Positions 27,292-35,466 are shown, numbered from the stretch's first letter. The stretch: DNA of 40,453 nt from an uncultured Alphaproteobacteria bacterium (GCA_902573735.1 CACGLH010000012.1:1-40453); one strand, 5' to 3'. The notes: generated by a model from the letters alone, not told the origin. Translations and numbers: made by a program.

Positions 27292-28128
27292 ATGGAACCA
27301 AAAAATATTCTAATAACTGGTTGTTCAAGCGGAATTGGTAAGAATGCTGCTATTACACTTCATAACAAAGGTTGGAGAGTATTTGCAACCTGTAGATCTA
27401 AAAATGATTGTAAATTTTTTAAAAAATTGGGAATTGAAAGTTTTGAACTGGATCTACAAAGTGAAGAATCAATAAATAATGCTGTAAAATTAATCCAAAA
27501 AAATACTAAATCTCAACTAGATGCTCTTTATAATAATGGGGCATATGCAATACCAGGTGCAATCCAGGATATGCCAAGGGATGCTTTAAGAGAAATCTTT
27601 GAAGTAAATGTATTTGGCCAAATTGATCTTATTAATAAATGTATTCCGTTAATGATGAGTTCGGAATCCCCAAAAATAATAAATTGTTCTTCTGTTTTGG
27701 GTTTCATATCTTTACCTTACAGAGGCGTTTATTCAGCTACCAAATTTTCAATTGAAGCTTTAACAGATGCTATGAGAAGAGAAAATTATCATGAAAAATT
27801 AAAATTTGTTTTGATACAACCTGGGCCAATTAATACATCCATTAAACAAAAATCTCTTAAACATTTTGAGAAATGGCTAGATTGGAAAAATTCAATTCAT
27901 AAAAAGACTTATGAAAATAAAGTACTGAAAAGATTATATAATAATAATTCAAAAAATTCACTTAGCTTTTTCGAACTACACCCCGAGGCAGTTACAAAAA
28001 TACTGATTAAAATTTTGAATTCCAAAAGACCAAAAGAAAGATATAAAATAACAATCCCAACTCTAATTGCTAAGATTATGATTAAATTTTTACCAACTAA
28101 TGTACTAGACTGGATCTTTAAAATCTGA
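27292..28128 (+). CDS. Short-chain dehydrogenase/reductase, substrate unknown
   Basis: 278 aa classical SDR. The NAD(P)-binding loop TGCSSGIGK is at residues 9-17, followed by YNNGAYAIPG (NNAG variant) and the active-site triad with INCSSVLGF (Ser) and YSATKF (Tyr-x-x-x-Lys). The basic residues CRSKNDC after the second strand suggest NADP(H) preference. The C-terminal KITIPTLIAKIMIKFLPTNV region resembles SDRs acting on lipids or steroid-like substrates, but the function cannot be set. It is divergent from parC and precedes the small HIG1 gene by 35 bases. Confidence 0.85.
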   Translation: MEPKNILITGCSSGIGKNAAITLHNKGWRVFATCRSKNDCKFFKKLGIESFELDLQSEESINNAVKLIQKNTKSQLDALYNNGAYAIPGAIQDMPRDALREIFEVNVFGQIDLINKCIPLMMSSESPKIINCSSVLGFISLPYRGVYSATKFSIEALTDAMRRENYHEKLKFVLIQPGPINTSIKQKSLKHFEKWLDWKNSIHKKTYENKVLKRLYNNNSKNSLSFFELHPEAVTKILIKILNSKRPKERYKITIPTLIAKIMIKFLPTNVLDWIFKI

Positions 28129-28163
28129 TAATTCGTAATTCACTTTTAAATGATGAAAAATTA

Positions 28164-28364
28164 ATGTCTTCAATCTTCTTAATTTTAGCAATTGTTACGT
28201 GCCTTATTGTTTTAATCATTTTAATGTTTGGAATTGGATCTTTTGCCAAAGGCGGTAATTTTGGTAGAAAATACTCTAATAAATTAATGAGATGGCGAAT
28301 TATAGCTCAGGCAGTAGCAGTTTTATTAATTATTGTCTTTGTTTATTTTGAAAAAAAGGGGTAA
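28164..28364 (+). CDS. HIG1-domain twin-transmembrane protein
   Basis: 66 aa. Two hydrophobic helices (about 4-27 and 44-62) flank a short basic loop with KGGNFGRKYSNKLMRWRIIAQA, the alphaproteobacterial HIG1/twin-TM signature. Related mitochondrial HIG1 proteins associate with cytochrome oxidase; in bacteria the role is not established. The stop is 1 base before the adenosyltransferase ATG, so the pair is translationally linked. The same order (HIG1, adenosyltransferase, etfB, etfA, hbdA) recurs in alphaproteobacteria. Confidence 0.8.
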   Translation: MSSIFLILAIVTCLIVLIILMFGIGSFAKGGNFGRKYSNKLMRWRIIAQAVAVLLIIVFVYFEKKG

Positions 28365-28365
28365 A

Positions 28366-28932
28366 ATGGTAGTTCTTAATAAAATATATACTAAAAAAGG
28401 AGATGATGGAAATACAGAATTAGGAAATGGAGAAAGAGTAAAAAAATTTTCCAAAAGAGTTGAGGCCTATGGAACGGTAGATGAGCTAAACTCATTGATT
28501 GGTATAGTTACTTCTTTAGACATCGAAAGAGATTTCAAAAATTCACTTCTTAAAATACAAAATGATCTATTTGATATTGGTGCAGATCTTTGTATTCCTG
28601 AAACAGAAAAAAAATACAATTTTGTACCATTTAGATTTCCAGGTGATTATGTCATAAGTTTAGAAAAAGAAATAGACCAAATGAATTTATCTATCGAACC
28701 CATAAAATCGTTTGTTCTTCCTGGGGGTAGTAAAGTTTCTTCTCAATTACATCTATGTAGAACGACTTGTAGAAGAGCGGAAAGATATGTGGTTGAGTTA
28801 ACTGAAAAAGAAAAAGTTAATCCAGAAATACTAAAATATTTAAATCGTCTTTCTGACTGGTTTTTTGTAAGTGCTAGAAAATTTAACAATAATGGGAAAA
28901 ATGATATTCTTTGGATCCCTTCAAAAAATTAG
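28366..28932 (+). CDS. PduO-type cob(I)alamin adenosyltransferase
   Basis: 188 aa from ATG 28366, chosen because a purine-rich AGGGG lies just before it; an in-frame TTG 33 bases upstream would start inside the HIG1 gene. The ATP-binding N-terminus is IYTKKGDDGNTELGNGERV, followed by VEAYGTVDELNSLIG, and the corrinoid-facing helix is CRTTCRRAERYVV. The enzyme transfers the adenosyl group from ATP to cob(I)alamin, making the cofactor for methylmalonyl- and ethylmalonyl-CoA mutases. The location beside etf and hbd and the presence of mcd downstream fit that use. It is followed by a likely terminator. Confidence 0.92.
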   Translation: MVVLNKIYTKKGDDGNTELGNGERVKKFSKRVEAYGTVDELNSLIGIVTSLDIERDFKNSLLKIQNDLFDIGADLCIPETEKKYNFVPFRFPGDYVISLEKEIDQMNLSIEPIKSFVLPGGSKVSSQLHLCRTTCRRAERYVVELTEKEKVNPEILKYLNRLSDWFFVSARKFNNNGKNDILWIPSKN

Positions 28933-28944
28933 AAAATGTGCGAC

Positions 28945-28974
28945 AAAAATTAATATTTTATTAATTTTTTTTTT
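28945..28974 (+). terminator. Candidate intrinsic terminator after the adenosyltransferase
   Basis: An 11-bp perfect stem made only of A and T (28945-28955 pairing with 28959-28969), a 3-base loop and a run of T to 28974. It lies 12 bases after the stop. The lack of GC makes it weaker than a textbook terminator. If active, etfBA-hbdA need their own promoter in the following 40 bases. Confidence 0.45.
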
Positions 28975-29016
28975 ATGAATTAATATTATTTAGCTATTAA
29001 AAAAATGGGGAAATAT

Positions 29017-29778
29017 ATGAAAATTTTGGTTCCAGTCAAAAGGGTGATTGACTACAATGTTAAAGTAAGAGTTAAGTCCGACGGTAGTGGTGTAGATCTC
29101 TCTAATATAAAAATGTCAATGAATCCTTTTGACGAAATAGCTCTTGAAGAAGCTATAAGAATGAAAGAGGCAAATAAAGCGGAAGAAATTATAGCTATAT
29201 CGATTGGGCCTCAGCAATCTCAAGAAACTTTAAGGACAGCTTTAGCTATGGGTGCTGATAGAGCTATTCTAATTGTTGCTACTGATGACGTAAATAGCGA
29301 TATTGAGCCACTTGATGTAGCAAAAATTTTACATGCTGTAGTTGTTAAAGAGAACATTGATCTTGTGCTTTGTGGTAAGCAAGCCATTGACAACGACATG
29401 AATGCAACAGGTCAAATGCTTTCAGCACTTTTAGGATGCTCTCAAGCAACTTATGCATCAAAAATAGATTTGAATAATAACAAGGCCTCTGTGACCAGGG
29501 AAGTAGACGGTGGTTTACAAGTAATTGAAGTATCACTACCTGCAGTTATTTCTGTAGATTTAAGATTAAATGAACCAAGATACGCCAGTCTTCCTAATAT
29601 TATGAAAGCTAAGAGAAAACCTTTGGAAGAAAAAACACCCCAAGACCTTAATATTCAAATAAAGAATAGACTAGAGATTTTAGAAACAAAGGAACCACCC
29701 GAACGACCATCTGGAATTAAAGTTTCATCTGTTGACGAACTTTTAGATAAATTAAAAAATGAAGTAGGAGTAATTTAA
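29017..29778 (+). CDS. etfB: Electron transfer flavoprotein, beta subunit
   Basis: 253 aa starting [17 protein letters not shown] 29017 is preferred to ATG 29005 because GGGGAAA sits 4-10 bases before it and homologues begin at MKILV. The AMP-binding motif region is [23 protein letters not shown], and the ETF-beta signature [31 protein letters not shown] is intact. With EtfA it carries electrons from acyl-CoA dehydrogenases (such as the methylsuccinyl-CoA dehydrogenase encoded downstream) to ETF-quinone oxidoreductase. etfA starts 1 base after the stop. Confidence 0.96.
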   Translation: MKILVPVKRVIDYNVKVRVKSDGSGVDLSNIKMSMNPFDEIALEEAIRMKEANKAEEIIAISIGPQQSQETLRTALAMGADRAILIVATDDVNSDIEPLDVAKILHAVVVKENIDLVLCGKQAIDNDMNATGQMLSALLGCSQATYASKIDLNNNKASVTREVDGGLQVIEVSLPAVISVDLRLNEPRYASLPNIMKAKRKPLEEKTPQDLNIQIKNRLEILETKEPPERPSGIKVSSVDELLDKLKNEVGVI

Positions 29779-29779
29779 A

Positions 29780-30709
29780 ATGTCAGTATTAGTAATCGCA
29801 GACATAGTAAGCAACGAGCTCTCAATTGATCTAACAGGAAAAACTGTAAATGCAGTAACGCATTTAGGAGAGGTAACAATTCTATGTGCATCTGATGATG
29901 CAAAAAATGCTTCAATTGAAGCATCAAAAATTAATGGAGTTAATAGTGTACTAAATGTAAGTGATCCTCTTTTTAAAAACGGTTTAGCTGAACCTATGTC
30001 GGCACTTATAGTCGAATTATCGAAGGATTTTGAATTTATAGTTTCTCCTGCCAGTGCTTTTGGGAAAAATATCTTACCTAGAGTTGCAGCCTTAATCGAT
30101 GTTATGGTTATTACAGATATTTCTAAAATCATTGACTCCAACACTTTTGAAAGACCTATTTATGCAGGAAATGCTATTCAAACTGTAAAAAGTACAGATA
30201 ATAAAAAAGTTATAAGTGTTAGAACAGCTAACTTTGAGACACCTGAGATGTCTAATAGTGCAAATATACTCAATACAAATTGCTCAGTAGTTGAAAATAA
30301 AATGTCAGTATGGGTAGAAGATAAAATAGTAGAAAATGATAGACCAGAACTTACTTCTGCAAAAATAGTAGTGTCAGGAGGAAGAGGAATAGGGAGTGAA
30401 GAAAATTTTGATATAATTGAGAAATTAGCAAGTAAACTTGGTGCAGCAGTAGGCGCATCTAGAGCTGCAGTAGATTCTGGGTTTGCTCCTAATGATTGGC
30501 AAGTAGGTCAAACTGGAAAAGTAGTTGCACCAGAACTTTATGTAGCAGTTGGAATTTCAGGGGCAATACAACATTTAGCAGGAATGAAAGATAGTAAAGT
30601 AATAGTAGCAATTAACAAAGATGAAGAAGCACCTATTTTTCAAGTTGCAGATTTTGGTTTAGTTGGCGATTTATTTAATGTTGTCCCAGAATTAACTAAT
30701 AAAATTTAA
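29780..30709 (+). CDS. etfA: Electron transfer flavoprotein, alpha subunit
   Basis: 309 aa, full length. The N-terminal ETF domain runs to about residue 185. The C-terminal FAD domain has VVSGGRGIG, GAAVGASRAAVDSG, WQVGQTGKVVAPELYVAVGI, SGAIQHLAGM and INKDEEAPIFQVADFGLVGD, all standard FAD contacts. It forms the FAD-containing half of the ETF heterodimer. The gene is coupled to etfB, and hbdA follows 14 bases later. Confidence 0.97.
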   Translation: MSVLVIADIVSNELSIDLTGKTVNAVTHLGEVTILCASDDAKNASIEASKINGVNSVLNVSDPLFKNGLAEPMSALIVELSKDFEFIVSPASAFGKNILPRVAALIDVMVITDISKIIDSNTFERPIYAGNAIQTVKSTDNKKVISVRTANFETPEMSNSANILNTNCSVVENKMSVWVEDKIVENDRPELTSAKIVVSGGRGIGSEENFDIIEKLASKLGAAVGASRAAVDSGFAPNDWQVGQTGKVVAPELYVAVGISGAIQHLAGMKDSKVIVAINKDEEAPIFQVADFGLVGDLFNVVPELTNKI

Positions 30710-30723
30710 TTAATATAACTTTT

Positions 30724-31605
30724 ATGTCAGATGATATTAAACTTATAGGAATAGTTGGAGCAGGGCAAATGGGGCTTGGTATTGCCCAAGTATTGGCGAC
30801 TTCAGGTTTTAACGTTTTGATTAATGATAGAGATCAAATAACCCTAAATAACGCTTCTAACATAATTAAAGATAATATAAATAAAGCAATTAACAGAGGT
30901 AGGTTAGAAAAAGATATTGGTTCGTATTCTATTGATAGAATAAAAACAAAAAATAACATTGCTCAACTTGGTGGGTGCGATTTAATTATTGAAGCAGCAA
31001 CAGAAAATGAAAAAATTAAACATGAAATATTTCAAAAGTTAGTCCCACATCTCCAACCTCATACTATTCTTACATCTAATACATCTTCAATTTCAATAAC
31101 AAGATTAGCAGCTAGAACTGATAGACCAGAAAAATTTATGGGTTGTCATTTTATGAAGCCTGCCCCAGTCATGCAACTAGTTGAATTAGTAAGAGGTATA
31201 GCTACAAGTGAGGAAACTATCGATTGTTTAAAAGGACTGGTTAAAAAAATTGGCAAAATTTCTACTAATTCTGAAGATTTTCCAGCCTTTATTGTTAATA
31301 GAATACTAATGCCGATGATTAACGAAGGAATTTATGCCCTTTATGAAGGTGTTGGAACTGTTGAAAGTATTGATAATTCTATGAGATTAGGAGCAAATCA
31401 TCCTATGGGACCCCTAGAACTTGCCGATTTTATTGGACTTGATACTTGTTTAGCTATTATGAACACATTACATGATGGATTGGCTGATACTAAATATCGC
31501 CCTTGCCCATTATTAGTGAAATATGTTGAAGCAGATTGGTTAGGAAGAAAAAATAAAATTGGATTTTACAATTATAAAGGTGAAAAACCAGTACCTACCA
31601 GATAA
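30724..31605 (+). CDS. hbdA: 3-hydroxybutyryl-CoA dehydrogenase
   Basis: 293 aa. The NAD-binding fold starts GIVGAGQMGLGIAQVLA, with the ADP-ribose acid in INDRD. Catalytic His lies in MGCHFMKPAPVMQLVELV (HFMK where most homologues have HFxN), the paired Glu in LVELV, and the conserved Asn in NHPMGPLELADFIGLD. It oxidises or reduces acetoacetyl-CoA/3-hydroxybutyryl-CoA, part of polyhydroxybutyrate turnover or the ethylmalonyl-CoA pathway. The context with etfAB is conserved. It converges on ptsH, 6 bases between stops. Confidence 0.92.
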   Translation: MSDDIKLIGIVGAGQMGLGIAQVLATSGFNVLINDRDQITLNNASNIIKDNINKAINRGRLEKDIGSYSIDRIKTKNNIAQLGGCDLIIEAATENEKIKHEIFQKLVPHLQPHTILTSNTSSISITRLAARTDRPEKFMGCHFMKPAPVMQLVELVRGIATSEETIDCLKGLVKKIGKISTNSEDFPAFIVNRILMPMINEGIYALYEGVGTVESIDNSMRLGANHPMGPLELADFIGLDTCLAIMNTLHDGLADTKYRPCPLLVKYVEADWLGRKNKIGFYNYKGEKPVPTR

Positions 31606-31611
31606 GTTGGA

Positions 31612-31884
31612 CTAAGAACCTTCACCAAAAAAACTATTAACCAAATTTATGAGTTTTTCTTCAAGTTCTTTTTCATCTTCGCCAGTTATTTGTATTGATA
31701 TAATTGACCCTTGCTCAGCTGCAAGAGTAAGTAATCCCATAATCGAATTTCCAGGAACTACCAAATTTCCCCTAGTAACCTCTACTTTAGATTTAAAGCT
31801 GTCAACAATTGATGCAAATTTTGCTGAGGCCCGAGCATGCAAACCTCTTTTGTTAATAATTTTAAGTTTTACTTCCCTTGTAAT
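31612..31884 (-). CDS. ptsH: HPr phosphocarrier protein (probable ATT start)
   Basis: An in-frame TTG at 31842 would begin at HARAS and delete the first strand. The frame upstream encodes ITREVKLKIINKRGLHARAS, the standard HPr N-terminus, and reaches a stop at 31899 with no ATG, GTG or TTG before the TTG. ATT at 31884-31882 has AAGGA (31898-31894) 9 bases upstream and yields 90 aa, typical for HPr. His16 in GLHARAS is the phosphocarrier site; Ser47 in PGNSIMGLL is the HprK target. It is last in hprK-rapZ-ptsH, where alphaproteobacteria usually also have an EIIA gene. It probably regulates rather than transports sugars. Confidence 0.88.
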   Translation of the reverse strand: MTREVKLKIINKRGLHARASAKFASIVDSFKSKVEVTRGNLVVPGNSIMGLLTLAAEQGSIISIQITGEDEKELEEKLINLVNSFFGEGS

Positions 31885-31914
31885 ATTACCATATCCTTAA
31901 ATTATAAATAAAAA

Positions 31915-32769
31915 TCAACTAATTATATCTCTATGTTTTAATAGAATATTATAACCATCTTTTTTTAATTTCTGCATTATTTTGTTTACTAATACTACAG
32001 AACGGTGTTTACCACCAGTACAGCCAAAACCAACTGAAAATTGGTTTTTTCCTTCTTTTTGAACTTGTGGAATATAAAAATTTAAAAGGGATAATACTTT
32101 AGGAAAAAAGGAGTTAAACTCACTAGAATTACTTACAAAATCTTGTATTAGTTGAGAATTGCCATCTAAATCTCTTAATTCTGTATTCCAATATGGGTTT
32201 TTCAAAAATCTACAGTCAAATATTATGTCAATATTTCTAGGTAATCCTTTTTTATAGGAAAAAGACTGTAATAGTATACTGAACTTTTCTATTTCTGAAA
32301 TGGACATATAATTCAACAACTCTTGTCTGAGATCCGTAGGACTATAATCCGTAGTATCAATAACAAAATCAGAAAACTCTTTAATAGGATTTAAATATTC
32401 CATTTCTTCAACTAATGCTTCAGATAAAGATTTACTCCCAGACAAAGGATGAATTCTACGAGTTTCATTAAATCTTCCGAGGAGTTTATTTAAATCACAA
32501 TCTAAAAAAATTACCTTAATTTCAATTTTGTCAAATTTTGATACTAATTTTCTTAAACTTTTTGGTGAAAATTCTCTTGTTCTTATATCAACACCAAGTG
32601 CTAAATTTTTGTTTCTATTTTTAGCTAAAACTAAATTTTCGATCATAGATATTGGTATGTTATCTATAGACTCATAACCTATATCTTCAAATACGTTTAT
32701 TGCTGTGGTTCTTCCAGCTCCAGATGAGCCTGTAATTATAATCAATTTATTATAATGATCAGTTACCAA
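31915..32769 (-). CDS. rapZ: RapZ-family nucleotide-binding protein
   Basis: 284 aa. The P-loop is GSSGAGRTT (residues 14-22), with Arg in place of the usual Lys, a variant I recall from other alphaproteobacterial homologues. The second nucleotide motif is IKVIFLDCDLNKLLGRFNETRRIHPL; the C-terminal domain holds GFGCTGGKHRSV and NIDIIFDCRFLKNP. In E. coli RapZ guides RNase E to the sRNA GlmZ and so controls glucosamine-6-phosphate synthase; its role in alphaproteobacteria is less known. TTG is taken as start because GAGG lies 7 bases before it. It lies 9 bases after hprK and about 30 before ptsH. Confidence 0.9.
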   Translation of the reverse strand: MVTDHYNKLIIITGSSGAGRTTAINVFEDIGYESIDNIPISMIENLVLAKNRNKNLALGVDIRTREFSPKSLRKLVSKFDKIEIKVIFLDCDLNKLLGRFNETRRIHPLSGSKSLSEALVEEMEYLNPIKEFSDFVIDTTDYSPTDLRQELLNYMSISEIEKFSILLQSFSYKKGLPRNIDIIFDCRFLKNPYWNTELRDLDGNSQLIQDFVSNSSEFNSFFPKVLSLLNFYIPQVQKEGKNQFSVGFGCTGGKHRSVVLVNKIMQKLKKDGYNILLKHRDIIS

Positions 32770-32778
32770 GAGTTTTCC

Positions 32779-33222
32779 TCAAATTATATTTGTTTTTACT
32801 CCATATTTTAAACTCAAAAAAAGAGAGCTTTCATTATTATAATTAGGATTAAATTCTATCATTTTTATTTTTTTTCCAAAGCAGTTTTTTTGTTTTTTAT
32901 AAGGTAATCTCTTTAATTCGATTTCAGTCATCTTTACAAAACAAAATAATTCAGCTGAATTTTTTATAGGAACTTCAATTAATCCAATACCTCTTGCTTC
33001 AATTAAGTTAGGAGTACTATCAGGTTTTGTTAAAATTATTTTATTTTTTTTTAATTCTAACTGAGTTTGATCATCACTGATTAATTTTGCTCCAAATGAA
33101 ATTAGTTTAATTGCTAAGTTACTTTTTCCAGAACCAGATTTACCAAAAATAACAATTCCTTTACCGTTTATATAAACACTTGTGGCATGCATTATTTTGC
33201 AATTATTAGTAGATACTATCAT
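32779..33222 (-). CDS. hprK: HPr kinase/phosphorylase, short form
   Basis: 147 aa, the C-terminal catalytic domain only, as is usual in alphaproteobacteria (Gram-positive HprK is about 310 aa). The Walker A loop GKSGSGKS spans residues 27-34; LISDDQT gives the Asp pair near the active site; ARGIGLIEVP is the HprK family motif. It phosphorylates HPr on Ser47. The annotated ATG has AGG only one base upstream; an internal ATG 10 codons later (MHATSVYI, where homologues tend to start) is an alternative. The promoter lies in the 257-base divergent gap with pckA. Confidence 0.9.
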   Translation of the reverse strand: MIVSTNNCKIMHATSVYINGKGIVIFGKSGSGKSNLAIKLISFGAKLISDDQTQLELKKNKIILTKPDSTPNLIEARGIGLIEVPIKNSAELFCFVKMTEIELKRLPYKKQKNCFGKKIKMIEFNPNYNNESSLFLSLKYGVKTNII

Positions 33223-33350
33223 CCTAAATATTGACTCAATATATTTTTCATTATTGAATATTATATCATTTCAAAATCAAAAAAACATTTTTTACATAGA
33301 AGCATATATTAAATCGAAAGATTAAAAATCAGGCAAAAAAATTATTATTG

Positions 33351-33376
33351 TAAAGATTTTATATAATAAATCTTTA
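33351..33376. repeat. Perfect inverted repeat between hprK and pckA
   Basis: Arms TAAAGATTT (33351-33359) and AAATCTTTA (33368-33376) pair perfectly around an 8-base spacer, TATATAAT. It lies 104 bases before the pckA start and 128 from hprK, inside the shared 257-base control region. It could be an operator or a transcript hairpin. The rest of this gap shows no further clear signals. Confidence 0.55.
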
Positions 33377-33479
33377 AAAACTGGGGAACAATTATCAAAT
33401 CTAATATCAGGCATTTAAATATGTTTTAAGATTTATAACCGATCCCATATCTAAAGAATGTGAGGAATGAAGTATAATT

Positions 33480-34673
33480 ATGGCGAATATTAGTATAAAC
33501 ACAAATCCAACTGGACGCAGTCCAGATAAAAAGTTTTTCTTTGGAAGACAAACAAAAAGTTTAGACTTAACTAGACCAAAATATAATAAAATTGGCAAAG
33601 AAAAAGATTATAGAGATTTTTTAAAATTACTCAAAGACCAGAAATATTTATCACCTACTAATTTTGAAACAGTTGGGACTAACTTTACATTACATACTAA
33701 TGATGAACGCCATAAGCAATTTGTTTGGAATATGTTTAAAGTTACAGCTGAGGATCAGGTAGGTGATTGGACTATTTATCATAATACTGAGATCAAAATG
33801 GAACCAAAAATATATATACACTTGGACGAAAAAGTGTTGCTGATAGGTGGTACTACATTTCTTGGTGAAATAAAGAAAGGTGTTTTTGGCATTGTAAGTT
33901 TTGAATTACCTAAATATAAAATACTGCCAATGCATTGTGGGGCATTTACATATGGTGGTACTACAAATTTAATGTTTGGTTTGAGTGGTACTGGGAAAAC
34001 AACCCTAAGTAGCGATCCAGATTATAAACTTATAAGTGATGATGAAGTAGCATGGACAAGTATGGGAATAAGAATGATAGAAACTGGATGCTATGCCAAA
34101 AGTGAGGGACTTACTCCAGACACTCATAGAACAATTTTTGATGCTGTAGCTACTGCAAAGAAAAGGAATACTCTAGTAGAAGAAAATCCAGAAGCATTAA
34201 ATGCTAGATTAAGTTATCCAATAACTTGTGTAGAAAATGCATATCATAAACGAAGTAACTTTGATCACGCAGATAATATATTTTTTTTAACAATGGATGC
34301 AGAAGGCATTTTTCCTGCGATCAGTAGAATTAGCGGAAGTACAGTAAGACGTTTCTTTGAAACAGGTTATACTAGTCAAATGCCTGGAACAGAAGCCGGA
34401 TCTGATGAAATTAAGAGAACATTTTCACCATGTTATGGATCTCCGTTTATGCCCAGAAAAGTAAAAGAATACAGTGACATGTTAATGAAAAAAATTAAAA
34501 AACATAATTGCAATGTGTTTTTGGTAAATACAGGCATGGATAAGTCTGGAAAAAGATTTGATTTGGAATTTACTCGTAATACAATTAAACAGGCTATATT
34601 AACAGAGTATCCTTTAGAAGATAATAGTGAGGAAGTTTTAAAAAAATTAGAAAATATGATAGATCTAAATTAA
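33480..34673 (+). CDS. pckA: Compact ATP-type phosphoenolpyruvate carboxykinase
   Basis: 397 aa against about 540 in E. coli. The catalytic set is nevertheless present: TGRSP Arg13 (E. coli Arg65), Lys132/133 in GEIKKG, His152 in PMHCG, P-loop GLSGTGKTT with Lys173 (Lys254), Asp187/188 in ISDDE, and Arg243 in ARLSYPI (Arg333). Register differences from E. coli are near constant (80-81, then 90), so the shortening comes from about 52 missing N-terminal residues, about 28 lost before the metal site, and a shorter C-terminus. It decarboxylates and phosphorylates oxaloacetate for gluconeogenesis. A stop 12 bases upstream in frame rules out an N-terminal extension. GAGG lies 14 bases before the ATG, rather far. 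Confidence 0.85.
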   Translation: MANISINTNPTGRSPDKKFFFGRQTKSLDLTRPKYNKIGKEKDYRDFLKLLKDQKYLSPTNFETVGTNFTLHTNDERHKQFVWNMFKVTAEDQVGDWTIYHNTEIKMEPKIYIHLDEKVLLIGGTTFLGEIKKGVFGIVSFELPKYKILPMHCGAFTYGGTTNLMFGLSGTGKTTLSSDPDYKLISDDEVAWTSMGIRMIETGCYAKSEGLTPDTHRTIFDAVATAKKRNTLVEENPEALNARLSYPITCVENAYHKRSNFDHADNIFFLTMDAEGIFPAISRISGSTVRRFFETGYTSQMPGTEAGSDEIKRTFSPCYGSPFMPRKVKEYSDMLMKKIKKHNCNVFLVNTGMDKSGKRFDLEFTRNTIKQAILTEYPLEDNSEEVLKKLENMIDLN

Positions 34674-34723
34674 AGGTCTTTATAACTTTTATTCTGAAAA
34701 TAAGTTTTAAATAAATTTTATGT

Positions 34724-34752
34724 ATAGGAATGTTCTGCTAATCCTATTTTTA
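34724..34752 (+). terminator. Candidate terminator after pckA
   Basis: ATAGGA (34724-34729) pairs with TCCTAT (34742-34747), followed by T-rich sequence to 34752. The loop is 12 bases. It lies about 50 bases after the pckA stop, before the DUF429 gene. Confidence 0.4.
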
Positions 34753-34773
34753 TAAAAAAGTTTGGGGATAATC

Positions 34774-35466
34774 ATGTTCGCTGTTGGTATTGATGGATGT
34801 AGTAATGGCTGGTTAGCAAGTTTTTCTAAACCTTTTGATTTTAAAAAATGTTATTGCCTTTATTCAAAAAATCTTGAAGAACTAATACTTAAGTTACCTA
34901 AGAAAACATTTATTATTGCAGATATTCCAATAGGCCTTGATAAAAAAAAACACATAAGAGAGTGTGACGTTAAAGCTAGGGCTTTTATTGGACCAAGAAG
35001 ACATTCAATTTTTGCTCCTCCATGCAAAAAAGCATCTTTAGAAAGTAATTATGAATCAGCAAATATATTGAACAAGAAAATAACTAGCCATGGATTATCA
35101 AAACAAACATGGATGATAAATGATAAAATAAAAGAAACCCAAAAGCTTATTGAGAAAGGATATTCTTTAAAAGAAGGACACCCAGAATGTAGCTTTCGTG
35201 AACTAAAAGGCGATTTTTTAAGATTTGGAAAAAGTGGGCTTTTAGGTTTTTTTGAAAGGTTGGAATTACTCACTAATCTTGGGTTTACTCCGACATCATT
35301 GAGCAACCAATTGTCAGAGGAAATAAAAGCAAAACCTGACGATTTACTTGACTCCTTAGTATTATGTTGGAGTGCATCTAGACATATACATAAAAAAGGT
35401 ATTTATTTAGGCTTAAAAAATAGTTCTAAAACATTTAATGAAAGTGAAAGTTTTATTCATGTTTAG
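34774..35466 (+). CDS. DUF429 family protein, predicted RNase H-fold
   Basis: 230 aa from ATG 34774, preceded by GGGGA at optimal distance; an in-frame TTG 12 bases earlier overlaps that ribosome-binding site and is rejected. The N-terminus MFAVGIDGCSNGW matches the DUF429 motif VGIDGCxxGW, with further conserved acidic positions at IADIPIGLD and EGHPECSFREL, and DDLLDSLVLCWSA at the end. The family is predicted to have an RNase H-like fold, but its function is not established. It lies between pckA and mcd with no obvious link to either. Confidence 0.78.
   Translation: MFAVGIDGCSNGWLASFSKPFDFKKCYCLYSKNLEELILKLPKKTFIIADIPIGLDKKKHIRECDVKARAFIGPRRHSIFAPPCKKASLESNYESANILNKKITSHGLSKQTWMINDKIKETQKLIEKGYSLKEGHPECSFRELKGDFLRFGKSGLLGFFERLELLTNLGFTPTSLSNQLSEEIKAKPDDLLDSLVLCWSASRHIHKKGIYLGLKNSSKTFNESESFIHV

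Noticed and set aside
28333-28365. TTG start of the adenosyltransferase inside the HIG1 gene
   Set aside because: ATG 28366 has a close ribosome-binding site and matches where homologues begin.
31612-31842. HPr starting at TTG 31842
   Set aside because: This removes the conserved first strand and begins one residue before the active-site His.
33407-33479. A missing N-terminus of PckA in another frame upstream
   Set aside because: I read the upstream frames for the usual GALVxxTGxxTGRSP lead-in and found only short, stop-interrupted stretches.
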